Shown here piece after piece: positions 13,784 to 22,887 of a DNA stretch of 64,000 nt. The translations under genes were made by a program, and so were the position numbers. The notes under the pieces were generated by a model. It was not told where the DNA came from, ran no database searches, and was given only the letters and a program-made list of their open reading frames with translations. Every line of letters begins with the position of its first letter. Position 1 is the first letter of the stretch. The DNA comes from Cyanobacteriota bacterium (GTDB taxonomy: Bacteria; Cyanobacteriota; Cyanobacteriia; CACIAM-69d). The DNA lies in the NCBI GenBank assembly GCA_022402445.1, contig JAKRSF010000009.1:98757-162756 (forward strand), in the 5' to 3' direction.

Positions 13784-14248
13784 ATGACAGCCAAAACCAT
13801 TCCAGCCAACACCTACGAAACCGACTTTCACGACTGGGCACAGCAGCAAGCTGAACTGCTGAAAGCTAGGCGGTGGGAGGATATCGACCTAGAAAACCTG
13901 ATCGAGGAGATTGAGGGATTGGGGGCATCGAAACGGGACGCACTGGTTAGCCAGATCGCACGGCTCTACCTGCACCTTTTGAAGTGGCACCATCAAGCCC
14001 ATCGGCGATCGCGCTCCTGGGAACTCTCCATTAAGGATGCGCGGATTGAGATCACGGACCTGCTAGCGGATAACCCCAGCCTTAGAGCCCGATTGCCAGA
14101 ACTCATCGCCAAGGGCTACAGCAAAGCGCGCAGACAGGCGGAAGCGCAGACGGGCCTTGCGATCGATTGCTTTCCCCTTGAACCCGCCTTGGGTTTTGAG
14201 CAGGCCATGGTGGTGGATTTTATGGCGCAAGACGGCGCGAATGGGTAG
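13784..14248 (+). CDS. DUF29 family protein
   Basis: A 154-aa protein with the DUF29 hallmarks: an N-terminal YETDFHDWAQQQAELL segment, the acidic DLENLIEEIEGLGASKRDAL, and LHLLKWHHQ followed by a basic RRSRSWELSI patch. DUF29 proteins are small, all-helical and abundant in cyanobacteria, often in many copies and near mobile DNA; their function is unknown. This one is the first backbone-like gene next to the integration scar. Full family length. Confidence 0.9.
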   Translation: MTAKTIPANTYETDFHDWAQQQAELLKARRWEDIDLENLIEEIEGLGASKRDALVSQIARLYLHLLKWHHQAHRRSRSWELSIKDARIEITDLLADNPSLRARLPELIAKGYSKARRQAEAQTGLAIDCFPLEPALGFEQAMVVDFMAQDGANG

Positions 14249-14387
14249 GGGCGCGATCGCGACGCCCTGGCTGATCCGCCTCATTCCTATCCATTCAACG
14301 GACCAGACAAGTGACCAGAGGGCAGCGCAGCGGAAGCAAAGGGCTACACTGGCCTAGGGTTTCCCTTAGGAAAGGAACAACGATCGC

Positions 14388-14705
14388 GTGGCGGCAGCAG
14401 TCTGGATCGTGTTAGCCATAAATGGCGCATTGAGCATCGTCCTCTGGGCGATCGCCCTCATCCTGTGGCGTTTACGGACCACCCTCGCCCAGGTCACCGC
14501 CTCCCTAGAGGCCGCCGAGCGGGGTACCCATGGCGTCCTGGGCAACGCCCCCGAAGCGATCGCCATTGGTCAAACCAGCATCGCCCAGTTGCGGCGGTCC
14601 CTCCAGGAGCTAGGCCCCAGCTTCGAGCCCCTGCGCCGCTGGCTCAACATCGCGAGCCTCGCCCTGTCCCTGTGGCAATGGCGATCGCGCCGGGGTGGCC
14701 GCTGA
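14388..14705 (+). CDS. Small single-span membrane protein
   Basis: GTG start with AGGAAAGGA upstream. The 105-aa product has one N-terminal membrane helix (about 4-26, VWIVLAINGALSIVLWAIALILW) followed by a helical cytoplasmic region (LAQVTASLEAAERG) like the DUF948/YtxH-associated proteins. It is the first of three adjacent genes (14388-15867) with this style, which suggests a small envelope-associated operon, though 165 bases separate it from the next gene. Confidence 0.7.
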   Translation: MAAAVWIVLAINGALSIVLWAIALILWRLRTTLAQVTASLEAAERGTHGVLGNAPEAIAIGQTSIAQLRRSLQELGPSFEPLRRWLNIASLALSLWQWRSRRGGR

Positions 14706-14869
14706 CGAACCCACTGCGCAACTCCAGGTCAAGAATCGAGGGTTTAGGGACGCAGCGGATGGGGGGGAACCCCTAGCTTTGCGGTACCCTGACTCCAGAG
14801 GGGCCATCCCTCAAGACTTGGATCCTTCCTCAGCGCTAGATCTTTTGAGATCTCTTACAGATCGGAACC

Positions 14870-15382
14870 ATGGCAAAACATCAGTCGGGCGCATTTCTGG
14901 GGGGACTGCTGGCGGGGGCGGCGGCGGGTGCCCTAGCGGGGCTGCTGCTGGCTCCTCGGCGGGGCCGCGAAACGCGCAAGCTCCTGGCCAAGTCCGTCGA
15001 TGCCCTGCCGGAGTTGGTGGAGGATTTGGCGACGACGGTGCAACTGCAAGGGGGGCGGCTGTCGGCGACGGCGGCCCAGCGCTGGGGCGGTACCCTTGAC
15101 CGGCTGCGGGAGGCGATCGCGGCGGGCATCGAGGCGACCCAGGTATTAGATGAGGAGGCGGATCGCGAGGCGGACCCCAGGGCTTCGACGGGCGATCGCC
15201 AGCGGCGCTACCCGGATCTGGCCGATCGCGGCGGCGCACCCCAAGAAACTGACGCGGCGACGGAGGAAGACTGGGGCGATCGCGACGGGCCATTACCATT
15301 AAAGGATGGGCCATTGAAAAGCGCGTCGGTGAAACGGGCGACGGATCCCGCGATCGCCGACGGGGACTGGAGTGAGCGGTGA
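14870..15382 (+). CDS. YtxH-domain protein
   Basis: A 170-aa protein. The N-terminal 40 residues have the YtxH pattern: a Gly/Ala-rich membrane helix (GAFLGGLLAGAAAGALAGLL) followed directly by LAPRRGRETRKLL. Helical and then disordered acidic segments follow to the C-terminus. YtxH proteins are small membrane-anchored general-stress proteins in other bacteria with no known biochemical role. The stop overlaps the next ATG (TGATG at 15380-15384), so it forms a translationally coupled pair with the DUF948-like protein. Confidence 0.8.
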   Translation: MAKHQSGAFLGGLLAGAAAGALAGLLLAPRRGRETRKLLAKSVDALPELVEDLATTVQLQGGRLSATAAQRWGGTLDRLREAIAAGIEATQVLDEEADREADPRASTGDRQRRYPDLADRGGAPQETDAATEEDWGDRDGPLPLKDGPLKSASVKRATDPAIADGDWSER

Positions 15383-15867
15383 TGGTCGATCCCCTGTTCT
15401 GGCTTGGGTTGTCCCTGCTCATTGTCAGCGTGAGTTTGGCCGTGGCGATCGCCGTGGCGATTCCGGCGCTGCAAGAGTTGGGCCGCGCCGCCCGCAGTGC
15501 GGAAAAGCTATTTGATACCCTCGCGCGGGAGTTGCCGCCCACCCTGGAGGCGATCCGCCTAACGGGCATGGAAATCAGCGACCTGACGGACGATGTGACC
15601 GAAGGAGTGCAAAGTGCGGGCCAGGTGGTGCGCCAGGTGGACCGGAGCCTAGAGGGGGCCAAACGGCAGGGGCGGCGGCTGTCCCATTCGGCGCGGCGGA
15701 CCCTCGTTGGGGTTCAGGCGGCGTGGCAGAGTTTGACGAAATCGAACCGGCGGCGGCAACCGGAGCGGCGGCTGACGGGGCGCGATCGCCCGATTGATGA
15801 ACGCCACCAACTGCCGGGGGATGCGCCGCCGTTGCGATCGCCCCTGCCGGAGTCGGAAGAGGATTAG
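15382..15867 (+). CDS. DUF948-like membrane protein
   Basis: ATG 15382 is chosen because it overlaps the upstream stop. The 161-aa protein has a strong N-terminal membrane helix (FWLGLSLLIVSVSLAVAIAVAIPAL) and then a long amphipathic region with evenly spaced hydrophobics (ARSAEKLFDTLARELPPTLEAIRLTGMEISDLTDDV), typical of DUF948 proteins. The C-terminus is basic and disordered. YtxH and DUF948 genes are often neighbours in bacteria, which supports both calls. Function unknown. Confidence 0.75.
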   Translation: MVDPLFWLGLSLLIVSVSLAVAIAVAIPALQELGRAARSAEKLFDTLARELPPTLEAIRLTGMEISDLTDDVTEGVQSAGQVVRQVDRSLEGAKRQGRRLSHSARRTLVGVQAAWQSLTKSNRRRQPERRLTGRDRPIDERHQLPGDAPPLRSPLPESEED

Positions 15868-15905
15868 GGTTTTGAGAGCTAGGGTTTGAGGATTGGGCAT
15901 TGGTG

Positions 15906-17219
15906 ATGGCGCGATCGCCGGGGCATGGGGCGTCCCTGGACAGCGGGGCTCGGGTGGCGACCTGGTTGCGGGGCCAGCGTTTGCCGTTTGATTTGGCGGA
16001 ACTGCCGTCGGAAACGGTCCTGGTGGGCGGTGCGGTGCGCGATGCCCTGCTGGGGCGATCGGGGACGGGGCCGCTGGATTTGGATTTTGTCCTGCCGATG
16101 GCGGCGGTGGAAACGGCCCGGAATTTGGCCCAGCGCCATCGGGCGGGGTTTGTGCTGTTGGACCGCGATCGCGCGATCGCTCGGGTGGTGTTTGCCAATG
16201 GCGACACGGCGGACTTTGCCCAGCAGATGGGGGCGGATTTGACGGCGGATCTGCGGCGGCGGGACTATACCCTCAATGCGATCGCCTATCGCCCCGATGA
16301 TGGACAGGTGATTGATCCGTTGGGGGGCCTCGCCGCGATCGCCCAGGGCCACATGCAAATGGTCCATCCCGATAACCTGCGCGATGATCCCCTGCGGCTC
16401 CTGCGGGCCTATCGCCAGTGCGCCCAGCTTGGGTTCGCGATCGCCCCCGATACAAAACCTTGGCTCCAGAAATTAGCGCCCCACCTGGCCACCATGGCCG
16501 GAGAACGGGTGCAGGCGGAATTGAACGCCCTATTGGCCGCCCCCCACGGCGATCGCTGGATTCGGCAGGCGTGGCAGGACGGGTTATTAAAGCATTGGCT
16601 CCCCCACCTGAGCGCCGAAAGCCTGGACCACCTCGAAGCGTTGCAGCGGGTGGCCGACCGCCTCGGCGATCGCTGGCCCGCCTTCCGAGACGAATTCTAT
16701 GGCCCCGAACCCGATCACCGTTGGGGACCGTGGGCGATCATGGCCCGCCGCGCCCTGGCCGTTGGCCCCGATCCCGCCGCCGCCCAGGTCACCCTAGAGA
16801 CCCTCAAATATAGCCGCGCCGAAATCCGCACCGCGATCGCCCTGCTCGACAGCCTCCCCGCGATCGCCCCCCTGGGCACCGGCCACCCCCTCAGCCCCCG
16901 CCAGCACTACGACCTATTCCAGATCATCAAAGACGCCTTCCCCGCCGCGATCGGCCTGTGGCTCGCCATCGGCATCGATCCAGATCGCCTCCTGCCCACC
17001 CTCGATCGCTGGCACCGCCCCAACGACCCCATCGCCCACCCCGTGCCCCTCCTGAGCGGCAAAGCCCTCATGGACCAGCTCGATCTGCCCCCCGGCCCCA
17101 CCGTCGGCGCGCTGCTCTACGCGATCGCGATCGCCCAGGCCGAAGGCAAAATCCAGACCCCCGATCACGCCATCGAGTTCGCCCGCACTTGGCTCCTTAA
17201 CCCAACCAAAACCCAGTGA
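15906..17219 (+). CDS. cca: CCA-adding tRNA nucleotidyltransferase
   Basis: A 437-aa class II nucleotidyltransferase that adds or repairs the 3' CCA of tRNAs. Visible motifs: VLVGGAVRDALLG near residue 40, the catalytic LDLDF with two metal-binding Asp near 62, RRDYTLNAIAY near 120, and DPLRLLRAYR near 165. The tRNA genes seen here do not encode CCA, so this activity is needed. A-adding poly(A) polymerases share these motifs, and some bacteria split the C and A activities, so the exact specificity is not proven. TTG and GTG codons just upstream are possible alternative starts. Confidence 0.9.
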   Translation: MARSPGHGASLDSGARVATWLRGQRLPFDLAELPSETVLVGGAVRDALLGRSGTGPLDLDFVLPMAAVETARNLAQRHRAGFVLLDRDRAIARVVFANGDTADFAQQMGADLTADLRRRDYTLNAIAYRPDDGQVIDPLGGLAAIAQGHMQMVHPDNLRDDPLRLLRAYRQCAQLGFAIAPDTKPWLQKLAPHLATMAGERVQAELNALLAAPHGDRWIRQAWQDGLLKHWLPHLSAESLDHLEALQRVADRLGDRWPAFRDEFYGPEPDHRWGPWAIMARRALAVGPDPAAAQVTLETLKYSRAEIRTAIALLDSLPAIAPLGTGHPLSPRQHYDLFQIIKDAFPAAIGLWLAIGIDPDRLLPTLDRWHRPNDPIAHPVPLLSGKALMDQLDLPPGPTVGALLYAIAIAQAEGKIQTPDHAIEFARTWLLNPTKTQ

Positions 17220-17273
17220 TCGTGGTCGGGAACCGATGCGCTATGCTAGGTAGGCTGAACGGGGATTTTGAAC

Positions 17274-17444
17274 ATGGCAAAACGCCGCAACCTAAAGAAA
17301 GAAAAAGCACAACGTAACCTGGCCTACGCGCGGAAGTTCCGCAAACGTTCCAACAGCCGCAACTATCGCAACCGTCGCCCCGCCAACGCCACTGACGGCA
17401 ACGGCGAGAACGGAGAAGACGGCGACGACGCCCCCAAGGAATAG
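17274..17444 (+). CDS. Small basic/acidic protein (56 aa)
   Basis: A short ORF with a bipolar product: a strongly basic N-terminal half (MAKRRNLKKEKAQRN, RKFRKRSNSR) and a Gly/Asp/Glu-rich acidic tail ending DDAPKE. It resembles small ribosome- or RNA-associated proteins of cyanobacteria in composition, but I do not recognise the family with certainty. It begins 54 bases after the cca stop. Codon use is consistent with coding (few rare codons), and no other frame is open there. Confidence 0.65.
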   Translation: MAKRRNLKKEKAQRNLAYARKFRKRSNSRNYRNRRPANATDGNGENGEDGDDAPKE

Positions 17445-17572
17445 ACCTTCTGCCTAGGGTGGGCGCACCGAAGCCGGAACTATTCGGCCTGCGAACCCAT
17501 CCCAGTTGCTGTAGCGGCACCTCACCCCTGGCGCGTCTTGTGGATTGATTGAGGTGCCTCTGCGCTTAATGA

Positions 17573-18586
17573 ATGAATGAACACCCCCGCAAAAACCGTC
17601 TGGGCATGTTTCCGCTCTTCTATTCAGACGAGTTTTTAGACCACGATACGGGCCTTGGTCACCCGGAACGGGCCGATCGACTCCGGGCGATCGTGGCCCA
17701 TCTCCGGGGTTCATCCTTGGCGGCGGATCTGCAATGGCGAGAGCCCATGGCGATCGCGGGGGCTCTAGAGCGGCGGCTGATGGCGGCGGTGCGGCGGGTC
17801 CATGATGGGCAGTACCTCGACGACTTGCAGCAACTGGCCGAACGGGGCGGGGGCCGCATTGATGCCGATACCCCCGTGTCGTCCCGCAGCTATGCGGTGG
17901 CCCTGTTGGCGGTGCAGGCGTGGCTAGAGGGGTTTGATGCGGTGCGGCGTTCCGGTCAGCCCGCCTTTGTGCTGGCCCGTCCGCCGGGGCACCATGCGGT
18001 GGCCGATGGGGGCATGGGCTTTTGTTTGCTCTCGAATGCGGCCATTGTGGCCCGCGACGCGATCGCCACGGAGGCCGTTGAACGGATCGCGATCGTGGAT
18101 TGGGATGTGCATCACGGCAACGGCACCCAGGATTTGGTGGTGAATGAGGCGGCGATCGCCTACTGTTCGATCCACCAGTCCCCCGCCTATCCCGGCACCG
18201 GCTACCCCTGCCGCGATGACCATGAGCACCAGTTGCTCAATTTGCCCGTCGCCGCTGGCAGCACCATCGAGGATTACCGCAGTCGGTTCCGCGATCGCAT
18301 CGTCCCGTTCCTCAAGGATTTCAATCCTGACGTGATCCTCGTGAGCGCAGGCTACGATGCCAACCGGGCCGACCCCCTCGCCAGCGTCAATCTAGCCCCC
18401 GAGGACTACGGCGAACTGACCCACTACCTGCTCGATGTCACCCCCCGGCTTCTGTTTGGTCTCGAAGGCGGCTATGACCTCAATGCCCTCGCCGCCTCCG
18501 TTGAAGCCACCATCCATGCGTGCATCTCCCGCGATCGGCCCCAGACGGTCCCCCACTTCGCCCCCGATCCGAGTCCTGGATCCTAG
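17573..18586 (+). CDS. Histone deacetylase family hydrolase
   Basis: A 337-aa arginase-deacetylase-fold protein. Signature motifs are ARPPGHHAVADGGMGFCLLSN (His pair of the charge relay), IVDWDVHHGNGTQD (zinc ligands Asp and His), VSAGYDANRADPL (third zinc ligand and substrate lip) and LEGGYDLNAL. Bacterial members hydrolyse acetyl groups from small amines such as acetylpolyamines, or from proteins; the substrate here is unknown. ATG 17606 (12 residues in) is an alternative start, since the first eleven residues are not conserved-looking and neither has a clear Shine-Dalgarno site. Confidence 0.9.
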   Translation: MNEHPRKNRLGMFPLFYSDEFLDHDTGLGHPERADRLRAIVAHLRGSSLAADLQWREPMAIAGALERRLMAAVRRVHDGQYLDDLQQLAERGGGRIDADTPVSSRSYAVALLAVQAWLEGFDAVRRSGQPAFVLARPPGHHAVADGGMGFCLLSNAAIVARDAIATEAVERIAIVDWDVHHGNGTQDLVVNEAAIAYCSIHQSPAYPGTGYPCRDDHEHQLLNLPVAAGSTIEDYRSRFRDRIVPFLKDFNPDVILVSAGYDANRADPLASVNLAPEDYGELTHYLLDVTPRLLFGLEGGYDLNALAASVEATIHACISRDRPQTVPHFAPDPSPGS

Positions 18587-18743
18587 ATTATTTCTGTGAT
18601 CGCGCGAAACCTCCAAGTCCGTAGCCTAGAATGGGTAGAAGCCCAGACATGGGTACGGAAAAGGGAGCGCCCTCGGCTAATGCTACTCGCTCCGTTGGTC
18701 GGTTCTGGGGAATCGCAGGGGCGGGAACTGCCAAGGGGCAAAC

Positions 18744-18772
18744 GGTTCTAGCGTTGGACCGCGCCTAGAACC
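18744..18772. promoter_or_regulatory. Inverted repeat upstream of the 18806 gene
   Basis: GGTTCTAG (18744-18751) pairs perfectly with CTAGAACC (18765-18772), 13-base loop. It lies in the 219-base leader of the next gene, 33 bases before the ATG. It could be an operator or a leader structure. Confidence 0.45.
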
Positions 18773-18805
18773 GGGTCGAATTACCATCTCATTGCGAGGC
18801 AAACT

Positions 18806-19117
18806 ATGCTACACCGCAAGGTCTATCAACTCTGCTGTGATGGCCATGAGGTCTGTATCTTCCTGCGAGATCAGCAGCGCTGGATTGAACGCGCGAAGAT
18901 CCTCGACATTGAGGGGGATTTAGTGACCCTGCGCTATGAAACGGAAGAGGATGATGAAACCTGCGCCTGGGAAGAAATGGTGCGCCTCGAAAGTATTGGT
19001 TCAGTAACGCGCAAGCTGGCTTCGGTCCCTCGCCGCAATACGGAAATTTTGGTGGCGGACGATTGCCCGGAAGCGGAACAAATCCGAAATTATCCGGAGT
19101 TTGACGCGGATAAATAA
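18806..19117 (+). CDS. Conserved cyanobacterial 103-aa protein (DUF6679-like)
   Basis: A 103-aa protein beginning MLHRKVYQLCCDGHEVCIFLRDQQRW. It has a compact strand-rich core followed by an acidic block (YETEEDDETCAWEEM) and WEEMVRLESIGSVTRKLA. This pattern is what I know from a cyanobacteria-restricted family of unknown function annotated DUF6679; the assignment is from memory of the family's look. There is no membrane span. It stands alone, with a long leader containing an inverted repeat. Confidence 0.7.
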   Translation: MLHRKVYQLCCDGHEVCIFLRDQQRWIERAKILDIEGDLVTLRYETEEDDETCAWEEMVRLESIGSVTRKLASVPRRNTEILVADDCPEAEQIRNYPEFDADK

Positions 19118-19561
19118 TTCGAGGGATAGCTTGGGCTAGATCCAAATCCGGTTGGGATAGGGAATAGCTCATCATCCTGGGGGTGTGGTTCCAGTGGGGA
19201 TCATGCCCCTTTTCGTGGCGGTCTGGGTCTGTGGCTGAATATCCAGCGGTCTTTTATATTAGATTTGATTGCTGATGCGACTGAGATGCCGGAAGCGGGC
19301 GGTCTGGCGATCGCGATCAAAGAGCCTGGGTGGCTGTGCGTCCATAACTCTAGCTGCGGCAAAAGCCCTGCAATTGGGGGTATTATCCCGCAGGTGCAGG
19401 ATAACTACGTAATACCGGACTTAGGCCGCAGTTGCTTGACAACACCCATCCGGGGAAGATTATCCTGCATTTGCGGTCTAATAAATAGTTAGACATCCTG
19501 AACTTATCGTCTAGACACTGTTAATGCTTGTAGGGCAGAAAGCCTAATTTACTTACCAAAC
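19118..19561. other. Intergenic region before the GIY-YIG gene
   Basis: A 444-base gap whose last 150 bases are clearly more AT-rich than the backbone. A 75-codon ORF (19265-19492) is open but shows no recognisable features and is not called. Composition changes toward the following gene, consistent with the edge of an acquired segment. Confidence 0.4.
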
Positions 19562-20215
19562 ATGGCTTCAGGATACGTGTACATACTCACAAACGTTTCG
19601 CTGCCTGGAATGATCAAGGTGGGGCGAACTCTTCGGGATTCCCGATCAAGGGCGCGTGAGCTTTTTACAACTGGCTTACCAACTCCATTTCAGGTTGCTT
19701 TTGAGATTTTCTCAGATGAGCATGAGAAACTTGAAGCTGATTTTCATCAAGAACTTCATGATTTTCGCATATCTAATAATCGCGAATTTTTTAAGTATCC
19801 GTTAGATAAAGCAATAACTTTGTTGCAACAATTAAACATTCCGCCAGCAAGCAACGAATCTGTATTTCAAGCTGAAGATATTTTTGAATCACTGAAGCAG
19901 AAATATCTGAGCTATCTTAAACCTGACATTGTTGCTGTCAGGATAGTTCAACCTCAAGATAGGGTATGGCTTGAAATTACTCAGGAGAAAGAAACGGCAG
20001 GTTATCTAAAAGATCAAAAGATAACTCGCACTGACTTAGCTTTCATTTCAGATGGTGGATATGATAGTCACCTGTTTCGCCCAGAAGATGATGTCAGAGA
20101 GAATGCTAGAAAGTTCGTCGAGGATTTTGACCCCTATTCAATAATAATGACAACTGATTTGTTCCATGATTCAGCATGTCAGGAAATCAATGAGAAGTTT
20201 AATCCGCACAAATAG
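19562..20215 (+). CDS. GIY-YIG-like (T5orf172-type) protein
   Basis: A 217-aa protein. The N-terminus (GYVYILTNVSLPGMIKVGRT) is the two-strand GIY-YIG core in the variant found in T5orf172/MUG113-type proteins, followed by RARELFTTGLPTPFQVAFEIF and the catalytic-type Glu region (EKLEADFHQEL). Residues after about 110 are not recognised. These proteins are thought to be small nucleases, often in phage or plasmid settings; the cellular role is unknown. The gene is much more AT-rich than its neighbours, uses AAT/TTT/GAA codons freely and lacks HIP1 sites, which indicates recent acquisition. Confidence 0.8.
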   Translation: MASGYVYILTNVSLPGMIKVGRTLRDSRSRARELFTTGLPTPFQVAFEIFSDEHEKLEADFHQELHDFRISNNREFFKYPLDKAITLLQQLNIPPASNESVFQAEDIFESLKQKYLSYLKPDIVAVRIVQPQDRVWLEITQEKETAGYLKDQKITRTDLAFISDGGYDSHLFRPEDDVRENARKFVEDFDPYSIIMTTDLFHDSACQEINEKFNPHK

Positions 20216-20460
20216 GAGAATTAGAATTATGACCTTGAGTGCTCAGAATTAAGTTGCTTAGGATGTTAAGCCGGATGTCTGACAATCGCGCCGCACCGGA
20301 ACGTTGTGATATGGTCGGTTAGTTGCAGAGGTTGTCTGCGTCCGGTGAGCGCGAACGGTTATGCCCCTGAAAATAACCGAGAATTCCTTGCACGATCGCG
20401 GACAAACCATCTTGCACAGTCCAACCGCACCATATACAAGAATGCAAAGTCCTGCGCGAT

Positions 20461-20994
20461 TCACCGGGCCGGACCGTGGGGGCTGTGCTGAGGGTTGCCG
20501 GTGCCGTTGGCGTGGTAGGCATCTCGGCCATGGCCCTCGGGGAGATGGCTATCGGGCAGAGTTGGGCTGAGGCGCTGGAGATATTCCCAACCCCGCTGGG
20601 GCCACACGCGATCGCGGCCCGTACGCCGTGCAATCCAGCGAGCCACCATCGGACCAGACCAGGAACCCCCATCGGGGGCCGGTTGGCTGAGCAATTTCGC
20701 TAATTCCTGCTGCTGGGCGGGCGACAGCAACGCGCGGGGGGACGTGCCAGCGGAACGGCGACGGCGGGAGATCGCCTTCGGGCCTTGCTGGTTATAGCGG
20801 CGGACAATTTCTTTGGCGTAGTCGTAGCTGAGTTCCACCACCCGGGCCGCCTCCTTGATGCTCCAGCCCTGGGCAATGAGATAAAGCAGATGCCACCAGC
20901 GCACTTCGATCGCGTCCTTAGCTTGGCGGTAGCGATCGCGCAGGTGATCGAGGGGCAAGTGGCTGGCGAGGCGTGCTTTGGGCGGCATGGGCAT
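20461..20994 (-). pseudogene. IS630-type transposase N-terminal remnant
   Basis: The 177-aa product carries the N-terminal DNA-binding half of IS630-family transposases: WHLLYLIAQGWSIKEAARVV (first helix-turn-helix), YAKEIVRRYNQQGPKAI, then a winged-helix part with LLSPAQQQELAKLL and WPQRGWEYLQRL. The catalytic DDE half that should follow is missing, and the last 35 residues are unrelated Pro/His-rich sequence. No terminal inverted repeats are visible. It may be a broken transposase or a domesticated stand-alone DNA-binding protein; intact frame over the whole DNA-binding part leaves the second option open. Confidence 0.65.
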
Positions 20995-21183
20995 TCACGG
21001 TGAGCGGCGGCGATCGCGGGGATCACCGGATTTGGGCACGGGGCGGCAACGGGGCCGGAAGGTGCCGGACCGGCGGCTCAGTCATTCCAGTTATTCAACC
21101 GGGTAGCCCTGCATCCGGACGGGGACTGGGATTGGGGCGTGATCCCCGCCGTTGGCGTGGCCCCGGCATGGCCCTAGGGCCGG

Positions 21184-22887
21184 TTATTCAGGCTGCGGGG
21201 GGGTGGAGGCAGACCGGCGTGCGGGAATGAAGCGCATCAGTTTAGGCAAGTGCGGCGCGATCGGCTCTAGGCGATCGCCCGAGGTGGTCAGGTGCCACTG
21301 GAGATTGCCATCGGGGCGATAGAAAATCCAGGATTCATCGGGCCGGAGCCGCGCGGTGTCGAAGCCGCCGTCCCGATTGCTCTGGCAAAACCAGTGGAGT
21401 TTCACGTCATCCCGTAGGTAGTAGCTGAACAGGAGCAGGCGATTCCAACCGGAGTGACCAACCAGATTGGGGGTGGGCGGCTCTTGGTTGAGTATCCGAA
21501 TTTCTTCAGGAAAGTCGCCCAGAATTGAGGCCGAATCGTTGCTCCACCACAGGCGGGCGGTGTTGGCGTGGCCGCTGGAACCGAGGCTGGCAACCAGAAG
21601 ACCCACGGTGAGGGCGCTCCAGAGGCGTCGTTTCCAGGTGCTCCCTTCGGTTATGTGGACGCTGAGGAAGTAGGCGATCGCGAGTTCCAGGGCCAGCCAG
21701 GAGGGTGCCCAGTAGCGGACTTCGGCGGAGCGATCACCCCCCAGGATGAGATCGGCGGCGATCAGGAGTAGACCAGGAAAGATGAGGCTCGACAGGAGAA
21801 AGTGGAGGCGATCGCGATCGCAGTGATCCCCCCGTTCCCGCGCGCGCTCTAGATTGCCCGTGGATCCCCAACGGCCAAGGAGCCAAAGGAGAACATAGAA
21901 CGTGAAGGCCGCGATCGCGATCGCGGGGAGCCATCGGCCCCAATCCCCCTGGGGATAGGGCGAGAGGGGATAGCGCAAATCCACCCAAAGGCGTCCGAGA
22001 CTTTGCAGCCATGTGAGGAATACCCCAAGGCGCGTCATGCCCTCCGTGGATGCCAGGTGCTTCGTGGCGCTGATCAAATTCCGCAGGGCCAAAAGGCTCA
22101 CCAAAGCCCAGGGGAGATAGGCCAGCCCCAGGAATTTCAGGGTGTCCTTGCCGTGGGTGAACCAATGGCGATAGCGGGCGGGGGGATGGTGGCCCTTGAG
22201 GCTACGGAGGAAGAGCATTTGCCCCAGAATGATGATCCCCGTGAAGGCAAAGGTGTAGAGATTGAGCAGGCTAGTGAGGCCATAGATCCGCCAGAAGCGT
22301 TGATCGCCGTCCGTCCGCAGGGCACGCAGCAAGGCCCAGTTGCTCACTATGGTCAGCAAAATCCAAAGGGAGGACTGGCGGGCCATCTGGCTGTAGAGGA
22401 TATGGAAGGGGGAGACGGCGATCGCGGTGGCGGCGATCGCGGCGGCATAGGCGGCCTGGGAATTTTTAGGAAATAGCTCCCGCCCCAGGAAATACATGGC
22501 GGGAATGCAGAGGATGCCGTACAGGACCGAAAGGCCGCGCAGGGTGCCAATCGAAGACCCAAACAGGGACGCCCATCCCCACAGTTGCAGGAAGTAGAAG
22601 GGCGGATGCTGGGCTCCCACTTCGCTGATGGAGCGCAGGACGGGCCAGGGGTTGGGGGGGCTCTGGGGGCGCAGGAAGGTTTTGAGTTCGGCGGCGGTGT
22701 GGGGGTCCCCAGTGCAGGCGGGATGGTCCAGCATGTCCGCCACGCGATGGCCGGCAATCCGCAGGGAGGAGATGATTTCATCGCCCATGTGGATTTTGTG
22801 GCCGGGGTGCAGGCTCCGAAGGCCGATCCCGAGGACGATCAAGATCCCGAGGAGGAGCGATCGCGGGGGGCGGGAGGGGGGAAACAT
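21184..22887 (-). CDS. Multi-span glycosyltransferase (GT39/ArnT-like)
   Basis: A 567-aa integral membrane protein. A first membrane helix (LLLGILIVLGIGLRSL) is followed by the acidic MGDE motif in the first loop, as in dolichol- or lipid-phosphate-sugar-dependent GT-C enzymes, then HPPFYFLQLWGW, and about ten further spans up to residue 420. The C-terminal 150 residues are soluble. Such enzymes transfer sugars from a lipid carrier to envelope targets. The acceptor is unknown. The start overlaps the stop of the upstream gene by one base, so the two are coupled. Confidence 0.8.
   Translation of the reverse strand: MFPPSRPPRSLLLGILIVLGIGLRSLHPGHKIHMGDEIISSLRIAGHRVADMLDHPACTGDPHTAAELKTFLRPQSPPNPWPVLRSISEVGAQHPPFYFLQLWGWASLFGSSIGTLRGLSVLYGILCIPAMYFLGRELFPKNSQAAYAAAIAATAIAVSPFHILYSQMARQSSLWILLTIVSNWALLRALRTDGDQRFWRIYGLTSLLNLYTFAFTGIIILGQMLFLRSLKGHHPPARYRHWFTHGKDTLKFLGLAYLPWALVSLLALRNLISATKHLASTEGMTRLGVFLTWLQSLGRLWVDLRYPLSPYPQGDWGRWLPAIAIAAFTFYVLLWLLGRWGSTGNLERARERGDHCDRDRLHFLLSSLIFPGLLLIAADLILGGDRSAEVRYWAPSWLALELAIAYFLSVHITEGSTWKRRLWSALTVGLLVASLGSSGHANTARLWWSNDSASILGDFPEEIRILNQEPPTPNLVGHSGWNRLLLFSYYLRDDVKLHWFCQSNRDGGFDTARLRPDESWIFYRPDGNLQWHLTTSGDRLEPIAPHLPKLMRFIPARRSASTPPQPE

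Noticed and set aside
19265..19492. 75-codon ORF before the GIY-YIG gene
   Set aside because: No recognisable features, no Shine-Dalgarno site, and the frame covers a composition boundary.
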